Assembly (NCBI RefSeq): GCF_034424375.1 | Contig: NZ_CP139965.1 | Span: forward strand, 1,426,001 to 1,490,000 | DNA from: Paraburkholderia kururiensis | Lineage (GTDB): Bacteria > Pseudomonadota > Gammaproteobacteria > Burkholderiales > Burkholderiaceae | Direction of reading: 5' to 3' | DNA length: 64,000 nt | Shown: one piece after another, positions 1-9,363 of the stretch | Numbering within the stretch: position 1 is the stretch's first letter | Layout: each line of letters begins with the position of its first letter | Position numbers and translations under genes: made by a program | The notes under the pieces: generated by a model | What the model saw: only the letters and a program-made list of their open reading frames with translations | Database searches by the model: none | What the model was told of the DNA's origin: nothing

Positions 1-688
1 CGAGCGGCCCGATGGGATGATTGGCGCCCAGCCGCATGCCCGCATCGATCTCCTCCGCGCTCGCCACACCTTCTGCCAGCACGAAAAACGCCTCGTTGAT
101 CATCGGCACGAGGATGCGGTTCACCACGAAGCCCGGCGAGTTCTTCACACCGATCGGCGACTTGCCGAGGCGCTCCGTGAGTTCGCGCACGGAATCGGCC
201 GTTGCCGCGCTCGTCTGCAAACCACGAATGATTTCGACGAGCGGCAGGAGCGGCACCGGATTGAAGAAGTGCATGCCGATGAAGCGCGTGGGGTCGGCGA
301 GCGTGGCGCCGAGCGCGGTGATCGAAATGGACGACGTGTTCGACGCGATGATTGCGTGAGGCTGCACCACCGCTTCGATCTGCTTCAGGATGCGGTTTTT
401 CAGCTCCACGTTTTCGGTGGCGGCTTCCACGACGAGATCCGCGGCGGCGAGGCGCTGGTAGTCCGTGGACGTTTCGATGCGTGCCAGCGCCGCGTCGCGC
501 GTGGCGGCGTCCAGCTTGTCTTTCGCGACGAGCCGTTCGAGGCTCGACGTCAGCGTCGCGATGCCCTTGGCGAGCGCGGCGTCGGTGACGTCGATCATGA
601 TTACCTTGAGGCCCGCGACGGCGGCTGTCTGCGTGATGCCGTTGCCCATGGTGCCTGCGCCCACCACACCCACTGTTTCGATCGTCAT
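1..688 (-). CDS. 3-hydroxyacyl-CoA (3-hydroxybutyryl-CoA) dehydrogenase, C-terminus beyond the window
   Basis: NAD-dependent oxidation of 3-hydroxyacyl-CoA to 3-ketoacyl-CoA in the cytoplasm, as in beta-oxidation or hydroxybutyrate metabolism. The start at 688 opens with a Rossmann dinucleotide-binding loop (GVVGAGTMGNG) followed by a beta strand ending IMIDV. Later the frame reads ASNTSSISIT and GMHFFNPVP, both hallmarks of the Hbd/PaaH family. 229 codons are visible and the family is usually about 284 residues, so roughly the last 55 are cut off by the left edge. AAAGGA sits about 7 bases before the ATG. The choice between Hbd and PaaH cannot be made here. Confidence 0.9.
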   Translation of the reverse strand, partial: MTIETVGVVGAGTMGNGITQTAAVAGLKVIMIDVTDAALAKGIATLTSSLERLVAKDKLDAATRDAALARIETSTDYQRLAAADLVVEAATENVELKNRILKQIEAVVQPHAIIASNTSSISITALGATLADPTRFIGMHFFNPVPLLPLVEIIRGLQTSAATADSVRELTERLGKSPIGVKNSPGFVVNRILVPMINEAFFVLAEGVASAEEIDAGMRLGANHPIGPL

Positions 689-926
689 GTCCGTTTCCTT
701 TGCGTTTCGTTGAAGTCTCTGCTGAGCCGGCGCGAGAAAAGAGCGCGCGCCGCGCCGGGAATGTCTGAGGAGAAGAGGGCGGCGATGCGCTCGCCGCTGC
801 CACTGCGCATCGTATCAAGCGGAAGGCGCGGGCAGCCATGGGGCTCGCGCAAACGAAGCGGAGATGGCGGGCGCGCGCACGTTCCCCGATTGGGCCGCCG
901 CGTCGTGCCAGGCAGACGACCGACGT

Positions 927-2345
927 CTAGCGACCCGTGGGCCCGACCGGCGTGCCGAGGCGATGCGACGGCGCGAAGAGCCGCAAGCCGCTCGCAATCG
1001 CTGCGGCACCCGCGAATACGGCACCGGCCGCGAGCGAAAGCGTCGGCCCGTGACGGCCCGCAACGCTGAAACTGAGTGCGACGAGCGCCGCCCCGGTGGT
1101 CTGCCCGAGCAACCGCGAGGTCGCGATGATGCCGCTCGCGCCGCCGCTGCGTCCGGGCGGCGCGCTCGACATGATGGCCTTCAGGTTGGGCGACTGAAAA
1201 AAGCCGAAGCCCGCGCCGCAGATCGCCATGCGCAGGCCGATCTCGTGCACCGTCGGATGCGCGGGCAGCAGCGCGAGCGAAGCCATGCCGGCACTCAGCA
1301 CCGCCAGCCCGATGGCGCCCAGCAGCCCCGGCGGGTAGCGGTCCGATAGACGCCCCGCGAACGGCGCGGCGAGCGCGACCACCACGGGCCACGGCGTCAT
1401 GAGAAAGCCTGTTTCGACCTGGCTGCGATGAAGCACGTCTTCGAAATAGAACGGCAGCGAAACGAACGCGAGCCCCTGCGCCGCGAACGAGCAGACCGCC
1501 GTGAGCGCCGAGAGCGCGAACACGGGCCGCCGGAACAGATCGACGGGCAGCATCGGCGCGGGATGGCCCGCTTCGCGGCGCATCAACAGCCATCCGAAGA
1601 CGACCGCGATGGCGCCCGCAATCAGCACGCGCGGCGCGGGCGCGCGCTGCGCGGCTTCGCCGAGCGCGAAGATCAGCGCGGCGAAGGTGATCACGTTGAG
1701 CAACGCGGCGAGCGGATCGAATGCATGGCTGCCGCGCGGCGTGGCCGGCAGCGCGGGAAGCGCGAACACGAGCGCCACGACGCCGAGCGGCACGTTGACG
1801 GCGAAGAGCCACGGCCACGCACCGAACGAGAGGATCAGCGACGCCACCGTGGGCCCCACTGCAAACGACACGCCTACGACGAGCGCGTTCATCCCCACAC
1901 CGCGCCCGAGCCGATGCGCGGGGTAAAGCGAGCGGATCAGCGCGATGTTGACGCTCATGATGGCGCTCGCGCCGAGGCCCTGGAGAATGCGCGCGGCGGC
2001 GAGCGCGGGCAGCGTGGAAACGAGCGAGCAGGCCAGCGAAGCGACGGTGAAGGTGGCGAGCCCCGAGATGTAGACGCGCCGGTGTCCGACGATGTCGCCC
2101 AGGGCCGCGAGCGGCAGCAGCGTCGCGACCATGGCGAGCTGGTAGGCGTTGATGATCCACACGGATGCCGCAGGCGCGGCATGCAGGTCGGCCGCGATGG
2201 CCGGCAACGCGGTGTTGGCGATGGCCGTGTCGAGGGTGGCGAGCGCGACCGCCAGCATGATGGCGGCCATCGCGCGGCGGTTCTTGCCGGACATCGATTC
2301 GTCGACGTCTTCGGCGGGGGCCGGGGTAGCGGAAGTGTCGGACAA
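927..2345 (-). CDS. MFS drug/solute exporter, DHA2 (EmrB/QacA) type
   Basis: Inner-membrane proton antiporter of 472 residues, probably an efflux pump for organic compounds. The first helix ends with the DHA2 signature LDTAIANTALPAIAADL. Loop 2-3 carries the MFS motif (GDIVGHRRV), helix 4 has ILQGLGAS, and helix 5 the antiporter motif C-like GPTVASLILSFGAWPWLFAVNVP. About 14 hydrophobic segments can be counted, as expected for DHA2. The longest frame starts with TTG at 2345 without a clear ribosome-binding site. An ATG at 2294 (MSGKNRR) leaves a more usual N-terminus and is a real alternative. The substrate is unknown. Confidence 0.88.
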   Translation of the reverse strand: MSDTSATPAPAEDVDESMSGKNRRAMAAIMLAVALATLDTAIANTALPAIAADLHAAPAASVWIINAYQLAMVATLLPLAALGDIVGHRRVYISGLATFTVASLACSLVSTLPALAAARILQGLGASAIMSVNIALIRSLYPAHRLGRGVGMNALVVGVSFAVGPTVASLILSFGAWPWLFAVNVPLGVVALVFALPALPATPRGSHAFDPLAALLNVITFAALIFALGEAAQRAPAPRVLIAGAIAVVFGWLLMRREAGHPAPMLPVDLFRRPVFALSALTAVCSFAAQGLAFVSLPFYFEDVLHRSQVETGFLMTPWPVVVALAAPFAGRLSDRYPPGLLGAIGLAVLSAGMASLALLPAHPTVHEIGLRMAICGAGFGFFQSPNLKAIMSSAPPGRSGGASGIIATSRLLGQTTGAALVALSFSVAGRHGPTLSLAAGAVFAGAAAIASGLRLFAPSHRLGTPVGPTGR

Positions 2346-2690
2346 GGTGGGCTCGTCGGTGGCTGGGCAGGCGGCCCTCGGCCGCCCGTCACGCGATTGT
2401 TACAGAGCCGCCGCGATCGTGCAGTGAACGCTTCAAACGCGGGGTGGCGGAGCGGGGAGGGCGCCCGCGGCAAGGGGCAAGGCTTACGAAGCAACAACAC
2501 AACTAACGGTCTGTCCCGGCCGGCGTCTTCGAACTAGCACGGCAGTAGCCGTTTAAAGAAAACGCCCGCTCCAGTCTTCAGTGAGACGCGGTGAAACGCT
2601 TTGCAGGCGCCGCGGGTTGACGCCTCGTGCCGTTGCTTCAGCGCAGGCGCGGCGTAGCGCTCGCGCCCGTCCGGCGCCCGCGGCGTGGCT
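2346..2690. other. intergenic region, no gene seen
   Basis: Upstream region of the MFS exporter. It contains a short GC hairpin (GGCGGCC, CTC, GGCCGCC at about 2371-2388) close to the exporter start, and a less GC-rich stretch around 2480-2570 that may hold the promoter. No convincing coding frame. Confidence 0.5.
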
Positions 2691-2927
2691 TCAGGAAAGC
2701 GACGCCAGCAGGATCGACAGCTTGCGCACGTGGGCCTTGAAGGCTTCGTCGGCCTCGCGGTCGCGGGTGGAACCGGGATGCGCGGAATGCGGCGTTTCGG
2801 CGAGTTCGGCCTGAGCCTGGTACTCGTCCGCGATGCGGCGCCGCGTGTCGGGCGGCAGCGCGCGGATCAGCGACACCAGCAACAGTTCCTGTGCGTGAAG
2901 CATCCCGAGGGTCAAGGCTTCGTTCAT
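2691..2927 (-). CDS. small hypothetical protein, 78 aa
   Basis: Unrecognised cytoplasmic protein. It is mostly predicted helix, rich in Leu, Ala, Arg and Glu (LLLVSLIRALPPDTRRRI), with no signal peptide or membrane segment. I chose the ATG at 2927 because GGAGG lies exactly 5 bases upstream. An in-frame ATG at 2939 overlaps that ribosome-binding site and is less likely. It is divergent from glycogen phosphorylase across a 396-bp region, so the two could share control, but nothing in the sequence gives a function. Confidence 0.65.
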   Translation of the reverse strand: MNEALTLGMLHAQELLLVSLIRALPPDTRRRIADEYQAQAELAETPHSAHPGSTRDREADEAFKAHVRKLSILLASLS

Positions 2928-3323
2928 GGTGGCCTCCATTTTTTCAGGCTTCGTCCATCGTGCGGGCATGCGCCGCGGCGCGCCAGGGCGCTGCGCATTC
3001 TGTTGCACTGTACTGCACGCGCCTGCGGTACAGGATGCATCGTGCATGCGCCAGTGCAGTTCGTGCCAGTGACTGCATCGTGCGGTGACATTGCTCTGCA
3101 CCGGCATTGCATTGCATGGCAATGCGTTTCATGTCGGCTGTGGCCGCATGCACTCCGTGTTGCGTCCGCTCTACGTTGCACTGTGGAGTGCATCGCGCTG
3201 GCTGCACCGCGCTGCGCAAAATGTCCTACTCTGCATATTTACCCGTCGGACCGGCTTCCGCGTCCGCCTTGCTGGCACGGCATTCGCGTGCAGGAAGCCG
3301 CATCGTTTTTCCTGGAGGTTTCG
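2928..3323. promoter_or_regulatory. divergent upstream region with a dense cluster of TGCA
   Basis: No gene is seen. The tetramer TGCA occurs 14 times between 3004 and 3235 (at 3004, 3014, 3036, 3043, 3055, 3074, 3097, 3108, 3113, 3149, 3177, 3189, 3203 and 3232), where about one is expected by base composition. The stretch also has GCATTGCATTGCATGGCAATGC-like near-palindromes around 3104-3125. Its role is unknown. It separates the 78-aa gene from glgP. Confidence 0.6.
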
Positions 3324-5777
3324 ATGACGACCGTGGATCTGGAGTTCGACCAGCTCAACAGTACCGTCGATGCGCTGCGGCGCTCCATTTCAAACCGTCT
3401 CATGTACGGTGTCGGCAAGGACGCAGTGGCGGCGCGTCCGCAAGATTGGCTCCATGCAGCGGCGCTCGCCGTGCGTGACCGGCTCGTCGCGCGCTGGATG
3501 AAGACCACGCGTATGCAGTACGAACAGGACGTGAAGCGCGTCTATTACCTGTCGATGGAATTTCTGATCGGCCGCACGTTCACGAACGCGCTGCTCGCGC
3601 TCGGTATCTACGACTCCATGAAAGAAGCGCTCGCGAGTCTCGGCGTGGACATGGAGGCGCTTACGGATCTGGAGCCCGACGCCGCGCTCGGCAACGGGGG
3701 CCTGGGCCGGCTTGCCGCGTGCTTTCTCGATTCGATGGCGACGCTCGGCATTCCGGGCTTCGGCTACGGCATTCGCTATGAGTACGGCATGTTTCGCCAG
3801 GAGATCGTTGACGGCGAGCAGGTGGAAGCGCCGGACTACTGGCTGCGCGCGGGCAACCCGTGGGAGTTTCCGCGGCCGGAAGTCCAGTATGTGGTGCACT
3901 TCGGCGGGCGCACGGTGCAGCGCGAAGGCCGCATCGAGTGGATCGACACGCAGCACGTGAACGCGATGGCGTACGACACGGTGATTCCGGGCTTCGCCAC
4001 GAGCGCGACGAACACGCTGCGCCTGTGGTCCGCGCGCGCCACGGAGGAGTTCGATCTCTTCGCCTTCAACCAGGGCGACTATCAGCGCGCGGTGGAAGCG
4101 CGCAACGCGTCGGAGAACGTCTCGCGCCTGCTGTATCCCGACGATTCCACGCCGGCCGGGCGCGAGCTGCGTCTGCGCCAGGAGTACTTTTTCGTCTCCG
4201 CGACAATGCAGGACCTGATTCGCCGCTATCTGCGCACGCACAGCACGTTTGGCCGCTTCTCCGAGAAGGTCGCGGTGCATCTGAACGACACGCATCCGGT
4301 GCTGGCCATTCCCGAGCTGATACGGCTGCTCGTCGACGTGCATCACGTGCCTTGGGACAAGGCGCTCGACCACGTGCAGCAGATGTTCTCGTACACGAAC
4401 CACACGCTCATGCCCGAAGCGCTCGAAACGTGGGACGTGGAGCTGCTCGCGCGTCTGCTGCCGCGTCACCTCGAGATCATCTTCGACATCAACGCCGAGT
4501 TCCTCAAGCAGGTGAGCGAGCATTCGGACCATGACGTCGACCTGATTCGCCGCATTTCGCTCGTCGACGAGTACGGCCAGCGGCGCGTGCGTATGGCGCA
4601 TCTCGCGATCGTGGCGAGCCAGAAGGTGAACGGCGTGTCGAAGCTGCATTCGCAGCTGATGACGCGCGACATCTTCGCCGATTTCGCGCGCATGTACCCT
4701 GAGCGCTTCACCAACGTCACCAACGGCATCACGCCGCGGCGCTGGCTCGCGCAGGCAAGCCCTTCGCTTTCGTCGCTGATCGATACGCAGATCGGCACGC
4801 ACTGGCGTACCGATCTGTTCGAACTCGCGAAGCTGCGCGAACTGCGCAACGACCCTGCGTTCGTCGAAGCTTTCCACGAAGCGAAGCGGCAAAACAAGAT
4901 CCGCCTCGGGCATCGGCTCATGCACCAGACGGGCGTGTCGTTCGACCCCGACGCGCTCTTCGACCTGCAGGTGAAGCGCATTCACGAGTACAAGCGGCAA
5001 CTGCTCAACGTGCTGCACGTGATCGTGCGCTACAACCGCATTCGCGAAAATCCGCAGCGCGACTGGGTGCCGCGCGTGGTGATGTTCGCCGGCAAGGCGG
5101 CCTCCGCGTATCGCATGGCCAAGACCATCATCAAGCTCATCAACGACGTGGCGGCGAAGATCAACAACGACCCCGTGGTGGGCGACCGGTTGAAGGTGGT
5201 GTTCGTGCCGAACTACGGCGTGAGCGTGGCGGAACTGATCATTCCGGCGGCCGATCTTTCGGAGCAGATCTCGATGGCGGGCACCGAGGCATCGGGCACG
5301 GGCAACATGAAGCTCGCGTTGAACGGGGCGCTCACCATCGGCACGCTCGACGGCGCGAACATCGAGATTCGCGACGCGGTGGGCGAGGACAACATTTTCA
5401 TCTTCGGTCATTCCGCCGATGAAGTGGATGGCCTGCGCGCCGGCGGCTACCGGCCGCGGCAGATCTACGAAGAAAATGCGGAACTGCACACGGCGCTCGA
5501 CCAGATCCGTACCGGCTTCTTCTCGCCCGGCGATCCGCTGCGCTTTTCGGACATCTTCCACACGCTCGTGGACTGGGGCGACCACTACATGGTGCTGGCC
5601 GATTTCGCGTCGTTCGCGAAGACCCAGGAAGAGGTGGACCGCCGTTTCCGCGAGTCGCGCGCGTGGGACCAGAGCGCTATCGAAAACGTGGCGGGCATGG
5701 GCTTCTTCTCATCGGACCGCACGATTGCCGAATACGCGCACGACATCTGGCATGTGAAGCCGCTGGAGATGGGCTGA
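3324..5777 (+). CDS. glgP: glycogen/maltodextrin phosphorylase
   Basis: Cytoplasmic PLP enzyme (GT35) that releases glucose 1-phosphate from alpha-1,4-glucans by phosphorolysis. It is 817 residues, the normal size for the family. Landmarks are YYLSMEFLIGR near residue 75, LGNGGLGRLAACF near 125, the VHLNDTHP segment, and the PLP site GTGNMKLALNG with Lys663. The start at 3324 has TGGAGG 6-7 bases upstream; an upstream extension of the frame lies in the TGCA-rich region and does not look coding. It stands alone, with no other glycogen genes beside it. glgP versus malP cannot be decided from sequence. Confidence 0.95.
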   Translation: MTTVDLEFDQLNSTVDALRRSISNRLMYGVGKDAVAARPQDWLHAAALAVRDRLVARWMKTTRMQYEQDVKRVYYLSMEFLIGRTFTNALLALGIYDSMKEALASLGVDMEALTDLEPDAALGNGGLGRLAACFLDSMATLGIPGFGYGIRYEYGMFRQEIVDGEQVEAPDYWLRAGNPWEFPRPEVQYVVHFGGRTVQREGRIEWIDTQHVNAMAYDTVIPGFATSATNTLRLWSARATEEFDLFAFNQGDYQRAVEARNASENVSRLLYPDDSTPAGRELRLRQEYFFVSATMQDLIRRYLRTHSTFGRFSEKVAVHLNDTHPVLAIPELIRLLVDVHHVPWDKALDHVQQMFSYTNHTLMPEALETWDVELLARLLPRHLEIIFDINAEFLKQVSEHSDHDVDLIRRISLVDEYGQRRVRMAHLAIVASQKVNGVSKLHSQLMTRDIFADFARMYPERFTNVTNGITPRRWLAQASPSLSSLIDTQIGTHWRTDLFELAKLRELRNDPAFVEAFHEAKRQNKIRLGHRLMHQTGVSFDPDALFDLQVKRIHEYKRQLLNVLHVIVRYNRIRENPQRDWVPRVVMFAGKAASAYRMAKTIIKLINDVAAKINNDPVVGDRLKVVFVPNYGVSVAELIIPAADLSEQISMAGTEASGTGNMKLALNGALTIGTLDGANIEIRDAVGEDNIFIFGHSADEVDGLRAGGYRPRQIYEENAELHTALDQIRTGFFSPGDPLRFSDIFHTLVDWGDHYMVLADFASFAKTQEEVDRRFRESRAWDQSAIENVAGMGFFSSDRTIAEYAHDIWHVKPLEMG

Positions 5778-5846
5778 GGGTCGCTCAGGCGGCCGTGGTG
5801 AGGCGAGGCGCTACGCTACGAGCGAGCCTTCGCCGTTGCTGACGCG

Positions 5847-6254
5847 TTATTGCTGCTGTTGTTGCTGCTGCGCCTTCGCGGCGGCTAGCGCGTCTTTCAC
5901 CGCACGCTCCACGCGTGCAACGAAGTCGGCATCCGTGCTCGACACGGCCTCGCGATCGCCCGCCGCAGTCGCAACGATGAGCCGATGCGTCACGTCCTGG
6001 GTCGTCCACGCGAGCCCGCCTACCACCACGAGCATCGCGCCGCACACGAGCGCCGCCGCCGTGCCGAACCAGCCGCCCGCGATGGCGACGGCCACGCCGC
6101 ACAGGCTGATGACCATCGGCACGACGCGGTTCTTGCCCACCGTGATGACACGCACGTCGCGCACGTCACGCAACGTGAAGACCTGCCCGGCCGCCGAAAT
6201 CGCATTGCGCGTGACGGAGACGCCGCGTTCGTTGAAAGGAGTATCCATTGCCAT
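5847..6254 (-). CDS. DUF6232-like small membrane protein
   Basis: 135-residue protein with a short N-terminal beta-rich part (FNERGVSVTRNAISAAGQVFTLRDVRDVRV), two adjacent hydrophobic segments around residues 45-80 forming a helical hairpin, and a charged C-terminal helix ending in seven glutamines encoded by CAG/CAA repeats. The layout fits the DUF6232 family of unknown function. Start options are the ATG at 6254 or 6248, and neither has a strong ribosome-binding site. Longer versions of the frame run through the porin terminator and are rejected. Confidence 0.7.
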   Translation of the reverse strand: MAMDTPFNERGVSVTRNAISAAGQVFTLRDVRDVRVITVGKNRVVPMVISLCGVAVAIAGGWFGTAAALVCGAMLVVVGGLAWTTQDVTHRLIVATAAGDREAVSSTDADFVARVERAVKDALAAAKAQQQQQQQ

Positions 6255-6370
6255 TGCTTCGTTACCCAGCGCCTGAATGCGCTGCAAGAGCCGAAAGGGC
6301 GAAGCGTACCAGAAGCGCGATGGACGCCGCGGGAACGGGGGCGGCCGGAGAAGGGCGCGAACCGCGCGCG

Positions 6371-6399
6371 GAAAAAAGAAAGCGCCCGAAGGCGCTTTC
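6371..6399 (-). terminator. intrinsic terminator of the porin gene
   Basis: Perfect 9-bp stem (GAAAGCGCC at 6378-6386, GGCGCTTTC at 6391-6399) with a CGAA loop. Read on the minus strand it is followed by a U-rich tract (TTTTTTC). It lies 40 bases after the porin stop. Confidence 0.85.
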
Positions 6400-6438
6400 C
6401 CGATGCAACGGCGGCGTGCCGCCTCGAGCGTGTGCCGC

Positions 6439-7602
6439 TTAGAACTTGTGGCGGATGCCCACGCGCACGGCAACCTGGTTGTCCGACGTGCCGGACGTGT
6501 TGAAGTAGCTCGTGCTCGAACCGATCTGCGCCGGTACCTGCGTGCCGTTCGCGAGATGGCCCGAAGCCTGCTCGTAGACGCCGAGCAGGTACACGTCCGT
6601 GCGCTTGCTGAGGGCGTAATCGACCACGGCGTTGACCTGGTTCCAGTGCGCCGAGAAGAGGCCCGACGAGCGCGAGTACGTGTAGCCCGCCGCTGCCGTC
6701 AGTGCCGGCGTGAACGCGTACTTGCCGCCGAATTCATAGGCGTTGTACATCGTCGACGAACCCGTGATGGGCGAGAGCAGCGTGTTGGTCCACAAGGCCC
6801 ACAGCGTGGCCGGGCCGAACGCGTAGCGCGCGCCGATGCCGAACGAACGCAGGTCCTTGATGGTGCCCGTGTTGATGCCGAAGATCGCGGTCGTGAAGGC
6901 AGGCGACGCCTGGCTCGGGAAGCGGATGTCCGTATAGGCCGCGCCGATGCCGAGCGGACCCGCGGCGTAGTTCGCGCCGAAGCTGTACGCACGCGACGAA
7001 CCGGCAACCGGGTTGGCCGTCGTGCCCGTCTGCGGCGCGCCCGCGAATGCGCCGGCCTGGTTCGAGAAGCCGTACAACGCGCCGAACGTGAAGCCCGCGA
7101 AGTTCGCGCTGCTGAACTTGACCGCGTTGTTGATGCGGCTCGACGTGAGCTGGTCGATGTCGTTGACGTGGTAGGCGTAGTTGCCGGCTGCCGTCAGACC
7201 GCCCGTGGAGTAGCTGCCGCCCAGGTAGTCGGTCGTGAACGAGTACTGGCGACCGAAGGTCAGCGAACCGACGTCGGTCTTCGACAGACCCACGAACGCC
7301 TGGCGGCCGAACATCGCACCGCCCTGGCCCAGCGTGCCGTTGCCGCTGTTGAAGCCGTTTTCGAGCACGAAGATGGCCTTCAGACCGCCGCCCAGATCTT
7401 CCGTGCCGCGCAGGCCCCAGCGGCTGCCTTGCGCGACGCCGTCGTCGTACTTGAACAGCTTGTCGCTGCCCGTGGAGGTCTTGCTGTTGTTCACGTAGCT
7501 GATGCCGGCGTCGATGAGGCCGTACAGCGTCACGCTGCTTTGCGCGTGGGCGGTGCCGCCAAGCGTGGCGAGAATAGCGGCGGTCAAGACTTTCTTGTTC
7601 AA
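6439..7602 (-). CDS. Gram-negative porin (OmpC/Opc type), TTG start
   Basis: Outer-membrane trimeric general porin of 387 residues. It has a Sec signal peptide (MNKKVLTAAILATLGGTAHA, cut before QSSVTLYG) and the betaproteobacterial porin opening SSVTLYGLIDAGISYVNN. It also has GSRWGLRGTEDLGGGLKAIF, FGRQAFVGL and a terminal aromatic strand ending RVGIRHKF. The codon encoding the first residue is TTG at 7600-7602, with GGAG 8 bases upstream. No in-frame ATG fits the signal peptide, so initiation at TTG is the best reading. Transcription ends at the terminator at 6371-6399. Confidence 0.93.
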   Translation of the reverse strand: MNKKVLTAAILATLGGTAHAQSSVTLYGLIDAGISYVNNSKTSTGSDKLFKYDDGVAQGSRWGLRGTEDLGGGLKAIFVLENGFNSGNGTLGQGGAMFGRQAFVGLSKTDVGSLTFGRQYSFTTDYLGGSYSTGGLTAAGNYAYHVNDIDQLTSSRINNAVKFSSANFAGFTFGALYGFSNQAGAFAGAPQTGTTANPVAGSSRAYSFGANYAAGPLGIGAAYTDIRFPSQASPAFTTAIFGINTGTIKDLRSFGIGARYAFGPATLWALWTNTLLSPITGSSTMYNAYEFGGKYAFTPALTAAAGYTYSRSSGLFSAHWNQVNAVVDYALSKRTDVYLLGVYEQASGHLANGTQVPAQIGSSTSYFNTSGTSDNQVAVRVGIRHKF

Positions 7603-7992
7603 GGCGTGTTCTCCAGGAGAAAAGAATGCGATAGCCGCACCTGATTCTTCGGCAGGTCATGCGACGGGCTGCAATGTAAGGGCCGGCAACGAAAGGAATG
7701 TGACAGCAAGAATTTCGAAGCGATTTGTGGTGCGCACGCTACATAGCGATGGCGTCGCATACGAAGACTGAATCGCGCGGAGCAGCACGGTGCAGCGGCG
7801 CGCAAGCGTTTGCGCGTGCAACCGCTGGGGGGGCGGCGAAGGGAAGAAGGGAGAACAAGCGCGATGGCCGGCTCGAAACCGAAGCCGGCCATCGGAGTCA
7901 TGCAGCGCTATGAGGCGGGGCTATAAGGCGGTGCGACGACACGCAGCGTCATCGCAATAGCGGGCACCGTAGGACACGATGCCCGCGCAGTT
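7603..7992. other. intergenic region upstream of porin
   Basis: No gene seen. On the minus strand it carries the porin promoter region, and near its other end a strong hairpin listed separately. The rest is unstructured GC-rich sequence. Confidence 0.5.
7862..7894 (-). terminator. terminator-like hairpin downstream of the AstE-like gene
   Basis: Perfect 12-bp inverted repeat (CGATGGCCGGCT at 7862-7873 and AGCCGGCCATCG at 7883-7894) with a 9-base loop, about 100 bases past the stop at 7993. The minus strand then reads a pyrimidine-rich but not pure U tract, so termination is plausible but not certain. Confidence 0.45.
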
Positions 7993-9108
7993 TCACTGCG
8001 AGAGGAGCGACCCCGTGCGGATGGGCGTGGCGCCCGCCACGCGCGCCACTTCCATGCCGGCCGTCGCAAGACGTGCACGGTGCCGCGCGTAGAGCACGCC
8101 GCTTACCGTGCACTTGAGCGTACTGACCTGGTCCGTGAGCGGGTCGACGATGTCGGCGATTGCCGTGCCCGCCTCCACCCACTCGCCGTACATCGCGCGG
8201 AACACGAGCACGCCGCTCGCGGGCGCGACGATGGGTTCCGTGCCGGCGAGCGGCGTGGCCTCGAACGCGAGCGGCGGCATCGGTGCAGCGGTGCCGTCGA
8301 TTACGCCGCGCAGCGTGAGGTATTCGATGATCGCCTGGGCGTCTTTGTCCGCGACTTCGTACGAGACGTCGGCCTGGCCGCGCAGTTCCACCGTGACCGA
8401 GATGGAGCCGTTCGGAATCGGGAAGCGGTCGCCGAAGCGTTCGCGCAGATCGGACCAGCAGAAGCTGTGAATCTCGTCGAACGGATTGCCGATGGAGTTG
8501 AGCGCAAGCAGCGACGCCTTCGCGTCGAGGTAGCGCGCGAGCGGCTCCACGTCGTCCCAGAGGTCAGGGTTCGTGTACAGATGCAGCGCCGCTTCCCAGT
8601 CGCAATGCAGGTCGAGCACCACGTCGGCGTCGTACGAGAGACGTTGCAGTGCGAGGCGTTGCGAATCCAGTTCCGTTTTCGGGCGCTGCGCATCGAGCAC
8701 TTCGCGCATGGTCGCGCGAACGGCGTTGCGGTTTGCCTCCACGTCGCCGGTGAGGCGCTCTTCGATATGCGGCAGCACGAGCGCGGCCAGATCGTAGAAG
8801 TTGCGGTTGAAGTTCTGCGCCGTGTTCGATTCGAAGCGGCCCGCCAGGTGGCCCAGCACGTGCTGGTTCAGGCCGATCGGATTCGGCACGGGCACCACGA
8901 CCACTTCGCCGCGAAGTTTGCCCGCGGCTTCGAGCGCCGCGAGCTTGCGGCGCAGCGCCCACGAAACGAGCATGCCGGGGAGTTCGTCGGCATGCAGCGA
9001 GGACTGGATGTAGATTTTCTGCCCGCCGGCAGGGCCGTAGTGGAAGCTCGTGATCTGGCGGGCGGTGCCGAGCGTCGGCGAAATCAGCGGATGGTTCCTG
9101 GTCTGCAT
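7993..9108 (-). CDS. succinylglutamate desuccinylase/aspartoacylase-family zinc hydrolase
   Basis: M14-fold zinc-dependent deacylase of 371 residues, presumably acting on an N-acyl amino acid in the cytoplasm. Zinc ligands are visible: His39 and Glu42 in SSLHADELPG and a later His in VVLDLHCDWE. NFNRNFYDL supplies the substrate-binding Arg. The C-terminal part (PIVAPASGVLVFRAMYGEWVEAGTAIADIVDPL) resembles the beta-barrel lipoyl-like tail of the family. The start at 9108 (MQTRNHP) lacks a clear ribosome-binding site. The next gene upstream on the same strand encodes a basic amino-acid binding protein, which suggests a role in amino-acid derivative turnover. The exact substrate is unknown. Confidence 0.8.
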   Translation of the reverse strand: MQTRNHPLISPTLGTARQITSFHYGPAGGQKIYIQSSLHADELPGMLVSWALRRKLAALEAAGKLRGEVVVVPVPNPIGLNQHVLGHLAGRFESNTAQNFNRNFYDLAALVLPHIEERLTGDVEANRNAVRATMREVLDAQRPKTELDSQRLALQRLSYDADVVLDLHCDWEAALHLYTNPDLWDDVEPLARYLDAKASLLALNSIGNPFDEIHSFCWSDLRERFGDRFPIPNGSISVTVELRGQADVSYEVADKDAQAIIEYLTLRGVIDGTAAPMPPLAFEATPLAGTEPIVAPASGVLVFRAMYGEWVEAGTAIADIVDPLTDQVSTLKCTVSGVLYARHRARLATAGMEVARVAGATPIRTGSLLSQ

Positions 9109-9260
9109 GATCGATGGGGTTCGTGCAGCGCATGCCGCACGAAAGACAGTTGATGTGGCGTTGAGGGAATCCGCCGATCTTAGCCGATATGGGCGCGCTG
9201 TGCGGCACGTGCCGTCATGAGCGGCGCGCTTGAGTCGCACTTGCGGCGATGCGGCGCGCC

Positions 9261-9297
9261 AAAACAAAACGGGCCGCGCGTATCGCGAAGCCCGTTT
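9261..9297 (-). terminator. intrinsic terminator of the ABC binding-protein gene
   Basis: Inverted repeat AAACGGGC (9267-9274) and GCCCGTTT (9290-9297). Read on the minus strand the stem is followed by TTTTGTTTT, a good U tract. It lies 66 bases beyond the stop at 9364. Confidence 0.8.
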
Positions 9298-9363
9298 GCG
9301 TACTGCGGGTTCGTGCAGCCGGCGTGGCGTATGCCGCGGCCGGCTGTACGAAGAACAGCGGGA

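Noticed and set aside
3390..5585. 731-codon open frame on the minus strand
   Set aside because: Exact antisense of glycogen phosphorylase; His/Arg/Val-rich composition typical of GC-rich antisense frames, no domain and no ribosome-binding site.
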